NCBI GenBank assembly: GCA_031181105.1
Contig: JAPSLD010000002.1
Span: 1-53,315, forward strand
Origin: Isoptericola sp.
Lineage (GTDB): Bacteria; Actinomycetota; Actinomycetes; Actinomycetales; Cellulomonadaceae
DNA length: 53,315 bases
Reading direction: 5' to 3'
Shown piece by piece: positions 41,646 to 50,164 of the stretch. Each line of letters opens with the position of its first letter. The first letter of the stretch is position 1. Under the pieces are notes generated by a model. That model had not been told where the DNA came from, ran no database searches, and saw only the letters and a program-made list of their open reading frames with translations. A program made the translations under genes and the position numbers.

Positions 41646-44600
41646 ATGCATTCCTGGAGAAGCCGGGGCGCCTCGGGCGCCGTCACCGATCGCCGGAGAG
41701 CACCGGCGCCACGCCGAGCCGGGCGCGGGCCCGTGAGAGGTGGGTCGTGGGGCCGGCGCCTCGCGGCCGCCGCGCTCGCCGTGGTCACCGCGGGCACGGG
41801 ACTCGCCGCCACGGCGGTACCGGCCGCGGCGGAGACCGTGCACGAGATCACCGGGGAGTGGGAGTCCAAGCCGGACACCGCCGGCCGCGGCGACGTCGTG
41901 ACCGCCGTGTGGCGGGTCAACGTGAACGACGACGCGCCCGCGCCCGCGAACGACCCGGTCGAGAACGTCACCTTCACCGTGACGCTCGAGAACGGGGCGT
42001 TCCGCGCGATCCCGGACCTGTGCGCGACGGCGGACGTCGACCCCGTGTCGGCGATCTCCGAGGACGGCCGCACGCTGACCTGCAACATGGGCACGGTCGT
42101 GCAGGGCACCGCCGTCGTGGTGCAGACGCCCGTCGTCGTCGACGGGGACACGGGTCAGCAGGTCACCGCGACCGGTGAGATCGCCGGTCTGCAGGCGCCG
42201 CTCGACCCGATCGAGATCCTGAACGACTTCGGCATGGACATGCAGTTCGGCGGCAACACGGCGTACTACGTGTGGAACGAGGACTACACGAGCGTCAACG
42301 TCGACCTGCAGTGGGCGCTGCGGCTCGCCGCGCGCTCGGAGCAGGGTCCGGACGACGCGACGTACCGGCTGCGGGTCACCGACAGCAACGGCGCTCCCGT
42401 GACCGTGGGCACCGGTATCTACGGTGACGCCGGCTGCTCGCCCTTCAACGCGAACCGGGCGAGCGGGGTCCCCTGGTCGGAGCTGCCCGGCTACCCGGCC
42501 GACCAGCAGACCGACTTCGTCGAGGAGTGCACCCTCGCCCCGGTCCCCGGCCAGCCCGGCTGGTTCGACCTGACCCTGAGCGGCATCGACTACGACCTCT
42601 CCGACGTCCCCACGAGAGACTCGACCATCGCGGGCAACCCGCTCCCCACGGACTGGTCCTACATCGCCAGCGGCAGCCTGTGGTTCGACGTCGCGACCAA
42701 CCAGGCCGGCTCGATCACGCTGCAGTCGAACGCGCCCGTGTACACGTCGACCACCGGGCTGACGTCGACCGACCTGACCGAGAACAACACCACGAACAAG
42801 ACCTACGTGCTGCCCGGTCGCTGGGCCGCACCGTGGTACCGGGCCTTCACCGGCGCCGGCGGCACCAACTGGGACGACACCTATCGCGTCGCGGCGGGGA
42901 CGACCGTCTCGCAGTACGTCAACAACCGCGGGAGCCGGCTGAACGTCCCGGACACCACGCTGGGCGGTCAGTGCCTCGTGTTCGACACCGACTACGTGAC
43001 CTACACCCCTCGTCCCGACGGGGCGCTGCCCATGATCCGCGGGTTCGAGCGGACCGAGGGCGGCGGCGCGGGTCAGCTCGTGAACCCGCCGCCGATCGAG
43101 TACTACGTCGGCGACGCCGTCGGTGACCCGAACGACTTCGTGTGCGGCACCGACCCGGCGAGCTGGACGACGACGGAGCCGGAAGACCTGTCCACCGTGC
43201 AGGCGGTCCGGATCCTCTACCCGCACTCCGTGTTCGCCGCGGAGGGCTACAACGGCATCCAGCTCATGGCGTACACCACCATCAACCCCGACGTGCCGGT
43301 CGGGCAGGACATCTGGATGTTCGGTTCGGTGCTCGCCAACGGCGTGTGGGAGGGACCGGGCGAGCCGTGGGACTCCACGGTGACCGTCGCGACGCCGGAC
43401 GCGCGCTACCCGTCGACCAACGGGCGCCGCGACATCCTGCGGACCATCTTCGCGACGCCGACGATCCAGAAGAGCGGCGACCGGCAGGTGGTGCGGCCGG
43501 GTGACCCGGCGACGTTCACGCTGACCTACTCGGCCAACGGCTCGGGTTCGATCCCGGAGACGGTGGACGACTACACCATCGTCGACACCCTGCCGGCCGG
43601 CATGACCTACGTCGAGGGGTCCGCGGACCCGGCGCCGGCCGTGACGACGAACGGCGAGGGTCAGCAGGTGCTGACCTGGACGCTGGACGGCGTCCCGACC
43701 AACACCCGGAACACGCTGACGTACCAGGCGGTGGCCGACGAGTCGGTCACCCCCGGGCAGACGCTGACGAACACGGCCACGTCGTCGCTGCGCGGTCAGA
43801 CGTCGCTGCCCGCCACGGCACAGGTGACGGTCTCGACCAACGGCATCACCCAGCTCGGCAAGAGCACGGACCAGTGGTTCATCGCGAACCCGGACGGCTC
43901 CGGCGTCGGCGAGGGGTCGTGGACGGTGACGCTGCGGTCGCAGGACCCGCTGCCGCAGGCGTGGACCGACACGATCGACATCCTCCCGCACAACGGTGAC
44001 GGCCGGGGGACGGACTACGAGGGCACCTACGACGTGACGTCCGTGGAGGTCCCCGAGGGTGCCACCGTGTACTACACGACGACCGACCCGGCGGAGCTGA
44101 GCGACGACCCGGAGCACGAGTCGAACGGCGCGCCCGGGACGATCGAGGGCAACGACGTCGGCTGGACGACCGAGCCGACGGCGAACCCGACGGCGATCCG
44201 TGTCATCGGCGGTGTGCTGCCCCCGGGCGCCACGATCGCCTTCAGGATCAACATCGCCACCGACGGCGCGGAGCCGGGCGACGTGTGGATGAACAGCGCG
44301 CAGTCGCGCGCGGAGCACACCGAGCTCGTGATGCGGACGTCGGAGCCGCTGACGATGGGTACGTCCTACTCGGCCTCGCTGAAGAAGTACGTCCAGGACG
44401 TGCACGGCGAGTGGCACGACGCCCAGGACGCGTCGGACTACCCGATGTTCCACCCGGGCGACACCATCCGGTACCGGATCGTCATCGAGAACACGGGCCA
44501 GGGGGCGCTGACGAACGTCCGAGTGACGGACGACCGGCAGCCTGAGCTCGGGTCCTTCGTCGTCGAGACGCTCGAGCCGGGGGCGACCGAGAGCCACGAG

Positions 44601-45788
44601 TTCGAGATCGTGGCCGACGAGTCGCTCGGCCAGGGCGTGGTCAACACGGCCAGCGCGACCGCCGACCAGCCGGCGGACTCCGTGGAGCCGCCGCTGATCC
44701 CGTCCGACCCGGCCGGGATCGAGCTCGAGGGCATCCCGACCCACACCAAGGAGCTGCTGTCGGCGGCCCCCGTCGGTGACGGGCAGTGGGAGGTCGTCTA
44801 CGGCATCGACGTGGAGAACACGACGAACCTGCCGACGACGTACTCGCTGGCGGACACGCTGCACTTCACGGACGAGGTCACCGTCTCCTCGGCGACCGTG
44901 ACGGCCTCGCCCGAGGGCGTGACCCTCGCGGAGCCGGCGTGGGACGGCCAGGAGGAGCTGGCGATCGCCTCGGCGGTGGCCCTGCTGCCGAACGAGGACG
45001 CCGAGTACGCCCCGCACCACTACGAGGTGACCGTGGTGGCCGACGTGCCGCTGCAGCTGCCCGGTGCGGGCTCTGGCGACGACTCCGACCCGACGGCCTG
45101 CCCGGCCGAGGGCAGCGAGCTCGACGCGGACACCGCGTTCAACAACGTGTCCGCGATGACCGACGGCCGGGGCGTCGTCGAGGAGGACCAGGCGTGCGCG
45201 CCGATCCCCTCGATCGACATCGCCAAGTCGGTGGTCGGCGAGCCGGTCGCGGACGGTGAGACCTGGACGGTCACCTACGACATCGTGGTGGCCAACGCCG
45301 GTCAGGCCGACGGGCAGTACGACCTCACCGACCGGCTGCGGTTCGGCAAGGCCATCCAGGTCCGCGAGGCCCAGGTGACCGGGACGCCCGAGGGCGTGAC
45401 GGCGCTGGGCACGTGGACCGGCCGAGGGTCCGAGGGCGCGGCGGAGAACGTCGTCGTGACCGACGTGGCCCTGCCCGCGGGCGCCGAGCACACGTACCGG
45501 GTCGAGGTGGTCTCCACGCTCGGCAGCGGCACGGACGCCTCGACGTTCACGTGCCCCGAGCCCGGGTCGGGTGAGCCAGGCGGCTTCGCGAACACCGCGG
45601 GGGTGGGTCACAACGCCCTGACGGACTCCGCGGACGCGTGCGCGACGCCTGACGAGCCCGTCGTGGGATCCACCGGTCCGCTCCCGCGGACCGGTGCGAC
45701 GGTCGGTGGGATCGTCGGGGCCGCAGCCGTGCTGCTGCTCCTCGGCCTCGCCGTCACGGCCGTCGCACGGCGCCGCCTCATGGCCTGA
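41646..45788 (+). CDS. LPXTG-anchored surface protein with DUF11-type repeat domains
   Basis: A 1380-residue secreted wall protein. A long basic n-region precedes a hydrophobic core with likely cleavage after Ala62 (VPAAA|ET). Residues 63-600 form a large unique region with Asn/Thr/Tyr-rich beta sequence. A DUF11 domain (about 604-720; GDPATFTLTYS, IVDTLPAGMTYV, LTNTATS) follows, another beta domain, a second DUF11-like domain (about 910-1010) and two mutually similar domains (about 1035-1140 and 1190-1290). The end has LPRTG (1346-1350), a membrane helix and RRR, a sortase sorting signal. It is probably an adhesin or stalk protein. No sortase gene is present in the window. The divergent LuxR protein is the likely regulator. 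Confidence 0.88.
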   Translation: MHSWRSRGASGAVTDRRRAPAPRRAGRGPVRGGSWGRRLAAAALAVVTAGTGLAATAVPAAAETVHEITGEWESKPDTAGRGDVVTAVWRVNVNDDAPAPANDPVENVTFTVTLENGAFRAIPDLCATADVDPVSAISEDGRTLTCNMGTVVQGTAVVVQTPVVVDGDTGQQVTATGEIAGLQAPLDPIEILNDFGMDMQFGGNTAYYVWNEDYTSVNVDLQWALRLAARSEQGPDDATYRLRVTDSNGAPVTVGTGIYGDAGCSPFNANRASGVPWSELPGYPADQQTDFVEECTLAPVPGQPGWFDLTLSGIDYDLSDVPTRDSTIAGNPLPTDWSYIASGSLWFDVATNQAGSITLQSNAPVYTSTTGLTSTDLTENNTTNKTYVLPGRWAAPWYRAFTGAGGTNWDDTYRVAAGTTVSQYVNNRGSRLNVPDTTLGGQCLVFDTDYVTYTPRPDGALPMIRGFERTEGGGAGQLVNPPPIEYYVGDAVGDPNDFVCGTDPASWTTTEPEDLSTVQAVRILYPHSVFAAEGYNGIQLMAYTTINPDVPVGQDIWMFGSVLANGVWEGPGEPWDSTVTVATPDARYPSTNGRRDILRTIFATPTIQKSGDRQVVRPGDPATFTLTYSANGSGSIPETVDDYTIVDTLPAGMTYVEGSADPAPAVTTNGEGQQVLTWTLDGVPTNTRNTLTYQAVADESVTPGQTLTNTATSSLRGQTSLPATAQVTVSTNGITQLGKSTDQWFIANPDGSGVGEGSWTVTLRSQDPLPQAWTDTIDILPHNGDGRGTDYEGTYDVTSVEVPEGATVYYTTTDPAELSDDPEHESNGAPGTIEGNDVGWTTEPTANPTAIRVIGGVLPPGATIAFRINIATDGAEPGDVWMNSAQSRAEHTELVMRTSEPLTMGTSYSASLKKYVQDVHGEWHDAQDASDYPMFHPGDTIRYRIVIENTGQGALTNVRVTDDRQPELGSFVVETLEPGATESHEFEIVADESLGQGVVNTASATADQPADSVEPPLIPSDPAGIELEGIPTHTKELLSAAPVGDGQWEVVYGIDVENTTNLPTTYSLADTLHFTDEVTVSSATVTASPEGVTLAEPAWDGQEELAIASAVALLPNEDAEYAPHHYEVTVVADVPLQLPGAGSGDDSDPTACPAEGSELDADTAFNNVSAMTDGRGVVEEDQACAPIPSIDIAKSVVGEPVADGETWTVTYDIVVANAGQADGQYDLTDRLRFGKAIQVREAQVTGTPEGVTALGTWTGRGSEGAAENVVVTDVALPAGAEHTYRVEVVSTLGSGTDASTFTCPEPGSGEPGGFANTAGVGHNALTDSADACATPDEPVVGSTGPLPRTGATVGGIVGAAAVLLLLGLAVTAVARRRLMA

Positions 45789-45817
45789 CGGCCGGCTCGC
45801 ACGAGCGGCGGTGAACG

Positions 45818-45860
45818 GGCCCTGCTCACGACCTGATCCGGGCAGGTCGTGGGCAGGGCC
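45818..45860 (+). terminator. Strong terminator after the surface-protein gene
   Basis: GGCCCTGCTCACGACCTG (45818-45835) pairs with CAGGTCGTGGGCAGGGCC (45843-45860) over 18 base pairs, one of them G-U, with a 7-base loop, followed by TT. Confidence 0.8.
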
Positions 45861-45947
45861 TTCGCCCGTCCGCGCCCGGGGCGACGACGACGCGCTACAG
45901 GTACCGTGGGCTCCGACCTGCCAGGAACGGCCCCTGAGGTGCCCCGC

Positions 45948-46817
45948 ATGCCTGATGCGACCATCCCCGTGACTCTCTCGACCGCGTCCGTGTACCCGCG
46001 GCGCGCCGCCTTCGCCTTCGAGGCGGCGGCGGAGCTCGGGTACGACGGCGTCGAGGTCATGGTGTGGTCCGACGCCGCGACGCAGGACGTCCGCGTGCTC
46101 CAGCGGCTCGCGAGGGACCACGGCGTGCCGGTCCGCTCGATCCACGCGCCGACGCTGCTCGTCAGCCAGCGCGTCTGGGGGCGTTCGCCCGCCCCGAAGC
46201 TGCGGCGCAGCGTGGAGATGGCCGGCGAGCTCGGCGCGAGCACCGTCGTCGTGCACCCGCCGTTCCGCTGGCAGTACCGGTACGCGCGGCAGTTCCAGGA
46301 CCTCGTGCGCGAGCTCAACGCCGACACCGGGATCACGGTCGCGGTGGAGAACATGTACCCGTGGCGGGCGCGCAACCGCAGCGAGCGCGAGCTCAAGGCG
46401 TACCTGCCCGGCTGGGACCCTGCCGACCACGACTACGAGGCGGTCACGCTCGACCTGTCGCACGCGGCCGTCGCCCAGCAGGACGGCCTCGAGCTCGTGC
46501 ACGGTTTCGGCGACAGGCTGCGGCACGTGCACCTGGCGGACGGCACCGGGTCGGCGCGCGACGAGCACCTCGTGCCCGGGCGCGGTGCCATGGGGTGCGA
46601 CAAGGTGCTCCAGGAGCTCGTCCGCCGCGGGTTCACCGGCGACGTCGTCGTCGAGATCTCGACACGCAAGGCCCGCACGGCGCACGAGCGGCACACCGAC
46701 CTCGACGCCTCGCTGCACTTCGCCCGCGCGTACCTCTCGCCGGAGCCGGAGGCGTACACGCCGCCGCCCCCCGAGCACCGGCACCGGCCGGCCGACGCAT
46801 GGCAGGCGGGCGGCTGA
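45948..46817 (+). CDS. Sugar phosphate isomerase/epimerase (AP-endonuclease-2-like TIM barrel)
   Basis: A 289-residue protein of the xylose-isomerase-like superfamily: GYDGVEVMVWSD, VVVHPPFRWQYRYA, VAVENMYPW, VTLDLSHAAVA, HVHLADGTG and VVVEIST supply the metal ligands Glu, His and Asp in the usual order. A Pro/His-rich tail follows. ATG 45948 has GAGG eight bases upstream; TACCGT at 45902-45907 is a likely -10, giving a leader of about 34 bases. It probably isomerises or epimerises a sugar or inositol derivative. It converges with the MFS gene, four bases apart. Confidence 0.87.
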   Translation: MPDATIPVTLSTASVYPRRAAFAFEAAAELGYDGVEVMVWSDAATQDVRVLQRLARDHGVPVRSIHAPTLLVSQRVWGRSPAPKLRRSVEMAGELGASTVVVHPPFRWQYRYARQFQDLVRELNADTGITVAVENMYPWRARNRSERELKAYLPGWDPADHDYEAVTLDLSHAAVAQQDGLELVHGFGDRLRHVHLADGTGSARDEHLVPGRGAMGCDKVLQELVRRGFTGDVVVEISTRKARTAHERHTDLDASLHFARAYLSPEPEAYTPPPPEHRHRPADAWQAGG

Positions 46818-46821
46818 GGCC

Positions 46822-48123
46822 TCAGGACCCGTCGGCCTCGTCGTCGTGGGCCGGGCCGTCGGCGGGGATGTCGGCCGGGTCCGGCAGCCGGCTCAGGAAC
46901 CGGTAGCCGACGAGCGCGACGACCAGGCCGGCCCCGCCGCCGACGAGCAGCGGCAGCGGCAGCCCCTGGCGGGCGAGCAGCCCGCCGGCCAGGGAGCCGA
47001 AGGGCATCACGCCCCACAGCAGCGTGCGCCACGTGCCGTGCACGCGGCCGAGCATCCGGTCCGGGACGAACGACTGCCGCAGCGACATGACGAGCACGTT
47101 CCACACCACCGTGCAGCCGAAGCTCACGAACATCGCGCCGGCGGCCACCAGCAGCGCCGGGAAGGCCCCGGCCACGACCCACGTGACGAGCCCCAGCGCG
47201 TTCGCCGCCGCCATGACCGGCCCGGTGCCGAACCGCTCGGCCAGCCGGCCCGCCACGACCGAACCGGCCAGCGCGCCGGCGGCCCCCACGAGCATGTAGG
47301 TGCCGTACCAGGCCTCGGGCACCCCGACGCCGTCGAGGAGGAAGAGCACGTAGGTGCTCGTGGCCACCGAGTGGCAGACCGCGATCGCGACGCTCAGCAC
47401 CCACAGCGGCCACATGATCTCGTGGGCCCGCACGAACCGGTACCCGGCCAGCAGCTGCTGGAGCCACGGCTCGCGGGGGCGTGCGCCCGGCCCGGGCGCG
47501 CCCGACGTCGGTGCCGCCCTGCGGGCGTGGGCGCCCGCCGCCGCGATCGGCAGGAACAGCGCGAGGACCGCGCCGGCCGCGAAGGCCGAGGCCCCGATCG
47601 CGAGCGGCACGACGACGGCGATCGCGAGCAGCCACGAGGTCACGGGCGCGGAGAGGAACTGCTGGACGACGATCTCGCTGCCCTCGATGCGGCCGTTGGC
47701 CCGCGGCAGGTCCTTGCGCGCGACGATCGACGGCAGCACGGCGCGGATCGCGCCGTCGTACACGGTCTCGAGCGCGCCGTACGCGAGCACGACCGCGAGC
47801 AGCCACCAGATCGTCAGCGCCTCGGTCGCCGTCAGCGCGACGAGGCCCGCGCCGAGCACCGCCCGCAAGGCGTTGGCCACAGCGAGCGCCCGGCGGCGGT
47901 CGACCCGGTCGAGGAGGATGCCTGCGGGGATGGCGAAGAGCAGCCAGGGCAGCATGGTGGCGACGGCGACGCCCGACACGAGCAGCGGGTCGTCGGTCAG
48001 CCGGACGGCGAGCAGCGGCGCCGCGGTGCGCGCGATCCCGTCGGCCAGCGACGAGCTGAGGTTGGCCGTGAAGACGTTGCGGAACGCCGACCCGAGGGGC
48101 GGGCGGGACGACGGCGTGCGCAC
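46822..48123 (-). CDS. MFS transporter (MFS_3, drug/siderophore-exporter type)
   Basis: A 433-residue protein with twelve predicted membrane helices. RNVFTANLSSSLADGIARTAAPLLAV-type helix 1, the RVDRRRALAVANALRA loop between helices 2 and 3, and DRMLGRVHGTWRTLLWG in the second half match the MFS_3 group, which contains macrolide and enterobactin exporters. GTG 48123 lies seven bases after TAGGCT on the minus strand. The TetR gene upstream on the same strand may control it. The exported compound is unknown. Confidence 0.9.
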   Translation of the reverse strand: MRTPSSRPPLGSAFRNVFTANLSSSLADGIARTAAPLLAVRLTDDPLLVSGVAVATMLPWLLFAIPAGILLDRVDRRRALAVANALRAVLGAGLVALTATEALTIWWLLAVVLAYGALETVYDGAIRAVLPSIVARKDLPRANGRIEGSEIVVQQFLSAPVTSWLLAIAVVVPLAIGASAFAAGAVLALFLPIAAAGAHARRAAPTSGAPGPGARPREPWLQQLLAGYRFVRAHEIMWPLWVLSVAIAVCHSVATSTYVLFLLDGVGVPEAWYGTYMLVGAAGALAGSVVAGRLAERFGTGPVMAAANALGLVTWVVAGAFPALLVAAGAMFVSFGCTVVWNVLVMSLRQSFVPDRMLGRVHGTWRTLLWGVMPFGSLAGGLLARQGLPLPLLVGGGAGLVVALVGYRFLSRLPDPADIPADGPAHDDEADGS

Positions 48124-48163
48124 GTGGGGGAGCCTACGCCGCCGGTGTCGGCGGGAGCCGGGC

Positions 48164-48766
48164 TCAGGCGGCGGCGACGGGTGCGCCGACCGCGCGCAGG
48201 ACGAACGCCTCGGCCGCGCGGATGGCTCGCTCGCGCGGACCAGGCTCGTCCGGGATCAGGCGGCCGGACAGGCACGCGTTGACGAGCTGCACGGTGGGCT
48301 CGATGTCCTGGTCGGGGAACTCGCCGGCCTCGATTCCCGCGCGCAGGATCCGCTTGAGGATCGCCTCGACGATCTCGGCGTGCTCGCGCAGCCGCGCCTG
48401 TGTGGGCCGGGACAGCACCGAGCGGAGGTCCGGGCCCGGCGCGAGGTGGAAGACCCGCGCGAGCTGCGCCTGCTGGCGGATGTAGGTGCGCAGCTGCTCG
48501 ACGGGGTCCGTGACGTCGGCGAGGGCGCGCTCGAGCGTCTGGGCGTACTGCTCGGTCTCGTGCGTGATGAGGCCGAGGAGCAGCGCCTCCTTGTCGGGGA
48601 AGTGGTTGTACACGGCGGTACGGCCCACGCCGGCGGCGGCGGCGATGTCGGCGAGCGTGATCGTGTCGAAGCCCCGGTCCGACATCAGCGTCGACAGAGC
48701 CGCGAACAGCTTGTGCCGGGTCATCCGGCGGTGCTCGTGGAGGCTCTTGCCGATGATCTTGGGCAT
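48164..48766 (-). CDS. TetR-family regulator
   Basis: A 200-residue repressor: LFAALSTLMSDRGFDTITLADIAAAAGVG-type helix-turn-helix with RTAVYNHFPDKEALLLGLI as recognition and stabilising helices, then a C-terminal ligand domain. ATG 48766 follows TATGAT, the best -10 in the window, by six bases on the minus strand, so the mRNA should be leaderless. An operator overlaps this promoter, so autoregulation is likely. It precedes the MFS gene by 40 bases on the same strand and diverges from the DinB-like gene; either or both may be its targets. Confidence 0.9.
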   Translation of the reverse strand: MPKIIGKSLHEHRRMTRHKLFAALSTLMSDRGFDTITLADIAAAAGVGRTAVYNHFPDKEALLLGLITHETEQYAQTLERALADVTDPVEQLRTYIRQQAQLARVFHLAPGPDLRSVLSRPTQARLREHAEIVEAILKRILRAGIEAGEFPDQDIEPTVQLVNACLSGRLIPDEPGPRERAIRAAEAFVLRAVGAPVAAA

Positions 48767-48794
48767 GCTGACATCATAGGGTCGGGCTGTCAGC
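48767..48794. promoter_or_regulatory. TetR operator overlapping the regulator's own promoter
   Basis: GCTGACA (48767-48773) and TGTCAGC (48788-48794) are perfect inverted arms 14 bases apart. The site covers the -10 (48778-48773) and spacer of the leaderless TetR promoter and lies just upstream of the divergent -10 TACGCT at 48806-48811. Confidence 0.65.
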
Positions 48795-48817
48795 ACCCCG
48801 ACGGCTACGCTCGCTCT

Positions 48818-49396
48818 GTGAGCGACTCCACTCCCCACGGCGCGGCCCCCGGCGGCGATGGTCCCCAGGCTTGGCCGGACGACATCGTCCCCGACACCAA
48901 GGACTGGACGTGGGTCCTCGAGCGCCCCTGCCCGGAGTGCGGGTTCGCCGCGGCGGACGTCGACGTCGCCGAGGTGGGGGACGCGGTGCGCGAGACGCTG
49001 CCGCGGTGGCGGGCCGCGCTCGCGCGGACCGACGCGACGGCTCGCCCTGCGCCGGGCGTCTGGTCGGTGCTCGAGTACGCCGCCCACGTCCGCGACGTGT
49101 TCCGCGTCTTCGACGACCGGCTCGCGCTCATGCTCGCCGAGGACGACCCGCAGTTCGAGAACTGGGACCAGGACGCCGCGGCGGTCGCGGACGGCTACGC
49201 GGACCAGGACCCGCGGGTCGTCGCGACCGAGCTGGCGGAGGCCGGCGAGGCCGTCGCCGCGCGGTTCGACGGCGTCACCCCGGACCAGCATGAGCGTCCG
49301 GGGCGGCGCAGCAACGGGTCGGTCTTCACGGTCCGCACCCTCGCCGGGTACTTCCTGCACGACGTGGTCCACCACCTGCACGACGTCCGGGCCTGA
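48818..49396 (+). CDS. DinB-like (mycothiol-transferase/MDMPI-type) protein
   Basis: A 192-residue four-helix-bundle protein. LERPCPECGFAAADVDVAEVG begins the domain, GVWSVLEYAAHVRDVFRVF supplies the first metal-site histidine, and GYFLHDVVHHLHDVR supplies the last ones. Members of the DinB superfamily use a thiol such as mycothiol in detoxification or isomerisation. GTG 48818 follows TACGCT by six bases, a leaderless start. Divergence from a TetR regulator and an MFS exporter fits a stress or detoxification role, which is inference. Confidence 0.8.
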   Translation: MSDSTPHGAAPGGDGPQAWPDDIVPDTKDWTWVLERPCPECGFAAADVDVAEVGDAVRETLPRWRAALARTDATARPAPGVWSVLEYAAHVRDVFRVFDDRLALMLAEDDPQFENWDQDAAAVADGYADQDPRVVATELAEAGEAVAARFDGVTPDQHERPGRRSNGSVFTVRTLAGYFLHDVVHHLHDVRA

Positions 49397-50050
49397 AGGC
49401 CGGACCTCGCCTCGAACGCCCCCGAGGTTGTCCACAAGGCGGTGTGCAAAGCGGTGTGACCTGGGTCTCATTCGCCGCCGAGGCTGTGGATCAGTCGGCT
49501 CGCAAGCGGGACGCACGATCGATGTCTCGAGCATCGGAGCGGGTGAAATCCGCGCGATCGTGCGGGTCGTCTGCGCCGGCACGAGCCGGTCACGACTGCC
49601 GCCGGGGCGCCGCCGTCCACAAATTTGTTCCACAGCCCTGTGGGTGACGTGGGGATTCCGCCGTCCCGCCTGTGGACGAACCTGTGGCCAAAACAAAGGT
49701 GCGCCCCGCCCCTTGCACAGGCTCGGGCGGGAGGTCTAGAAACATGCGTACCGGTCTCGAGGGGGTCGGGCCGACGGCGTCGCTGCAGCGGGCCGGAACG
49801 CCCGCTCGGAGAGACACGGTCGACCGGAGAACGACAGGCCGTCCCGTACCGCGGTGCGGGCTGCGGGTGACGACGCAGGTGCCTGTACGGGGCCGGAAGA
49901 CCACCCGCGTCCGGTGCGTGCTCGTGGAGAACGGATCGGAGGGGCTGAGGACGGACGCCCCTCCGGGCCGACGGGCCGCGCCGGGGCCGTGACGTCGACC
50001 ACGGCGCCTTCTGGTCCCCGGGATCGTCGACCAGAGGTACGCGGTCCATG
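49397..50050. other. Gene-free stretch, including a DnaA-box-like cluster
   Basis: No ORF here has codon use typical of the window. From 49428 to 49691 there are several 9-mers close to DnaA boxes: TTGTCCACA (49428-49436, consensus), TGATCCACA (49493-49485, minus), CCGTCCACA (49613-49621), TGTTCCACA (49626-49634), TCGTCCACA (49679-49671, minus) and TTGGCCACA (49691-49683, minus). The palindromes ACAAATTTGT (49619-49628) and CCACAG-CC-CTGTGG (49630-49643) lie among them, with AT-richer patches unusual here. From 49740 to 50050 I see nothing assignable. Confidence 0.55.
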
Positions 50051-50084
50051 CCGAGGCCCCCCGGACAGCTCCGGGGGGCCTCGG
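50051..50084. terminator. Perfect 15-bp hairpin
   Basis: CCGAGGCCCCCCGGA (50051-50065) pairs perfectly with 50070-50084 around the loop CAGC. It is symmetric enough to act in either direction. No upstream gene on the plus strand is close, so it may insulate the pirin gene or end a non-coding transcript from the gene-free stretch. Confidence 0.65.
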
Positions 50085-50096
50085 CCGTACTCCCGG

Positions 50097-50132
50097 CCGT
50101 GCGACTGGCCGTACGACTGGCCGTACGACCGG
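50097..50132. repeat. Tandem 12-bp repeat, three copies
   Basis: CCGT(G/A)CGAC(T/C)GG occurs at 50097-50108, 50109-50120 and 50121-50132, just before the pirin promoter. Each copy contains the partial dyad CCGTACG. It may be a regulator-binding array or a neutral microsatellite. Confidence 0.7.
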
Positions 50133-50164
50133 CCGCACCGGGCCCGGCGCCCTACGCTCGGACC

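Noticed and set aside
41568-46784. Open frame of about 1738 codons on the minus strand
   Set aside because: It is antisense to the surface protein and isomerase genes; composition is Arg/Val/His/Asp-rich without structure. The plus-strand gene has a signal peptide, repeated domains and a sorting signal.
49672-49992. Possible 106-codon gene in the gene-free stretch
   Set aside because: Third codon positions are not GC-biased like real genes here, there is no ribosome-binding site or leaderless hexamer, and the product has no recognisable fold.
49740-50050. Stable RNA (RNase P, SRP, 6C or tmRNA) in the gene-free stretch
   Set aside because: None of the conserved sequence blocks of these RNAs is visible; only the hairpin at 50051 is clear.
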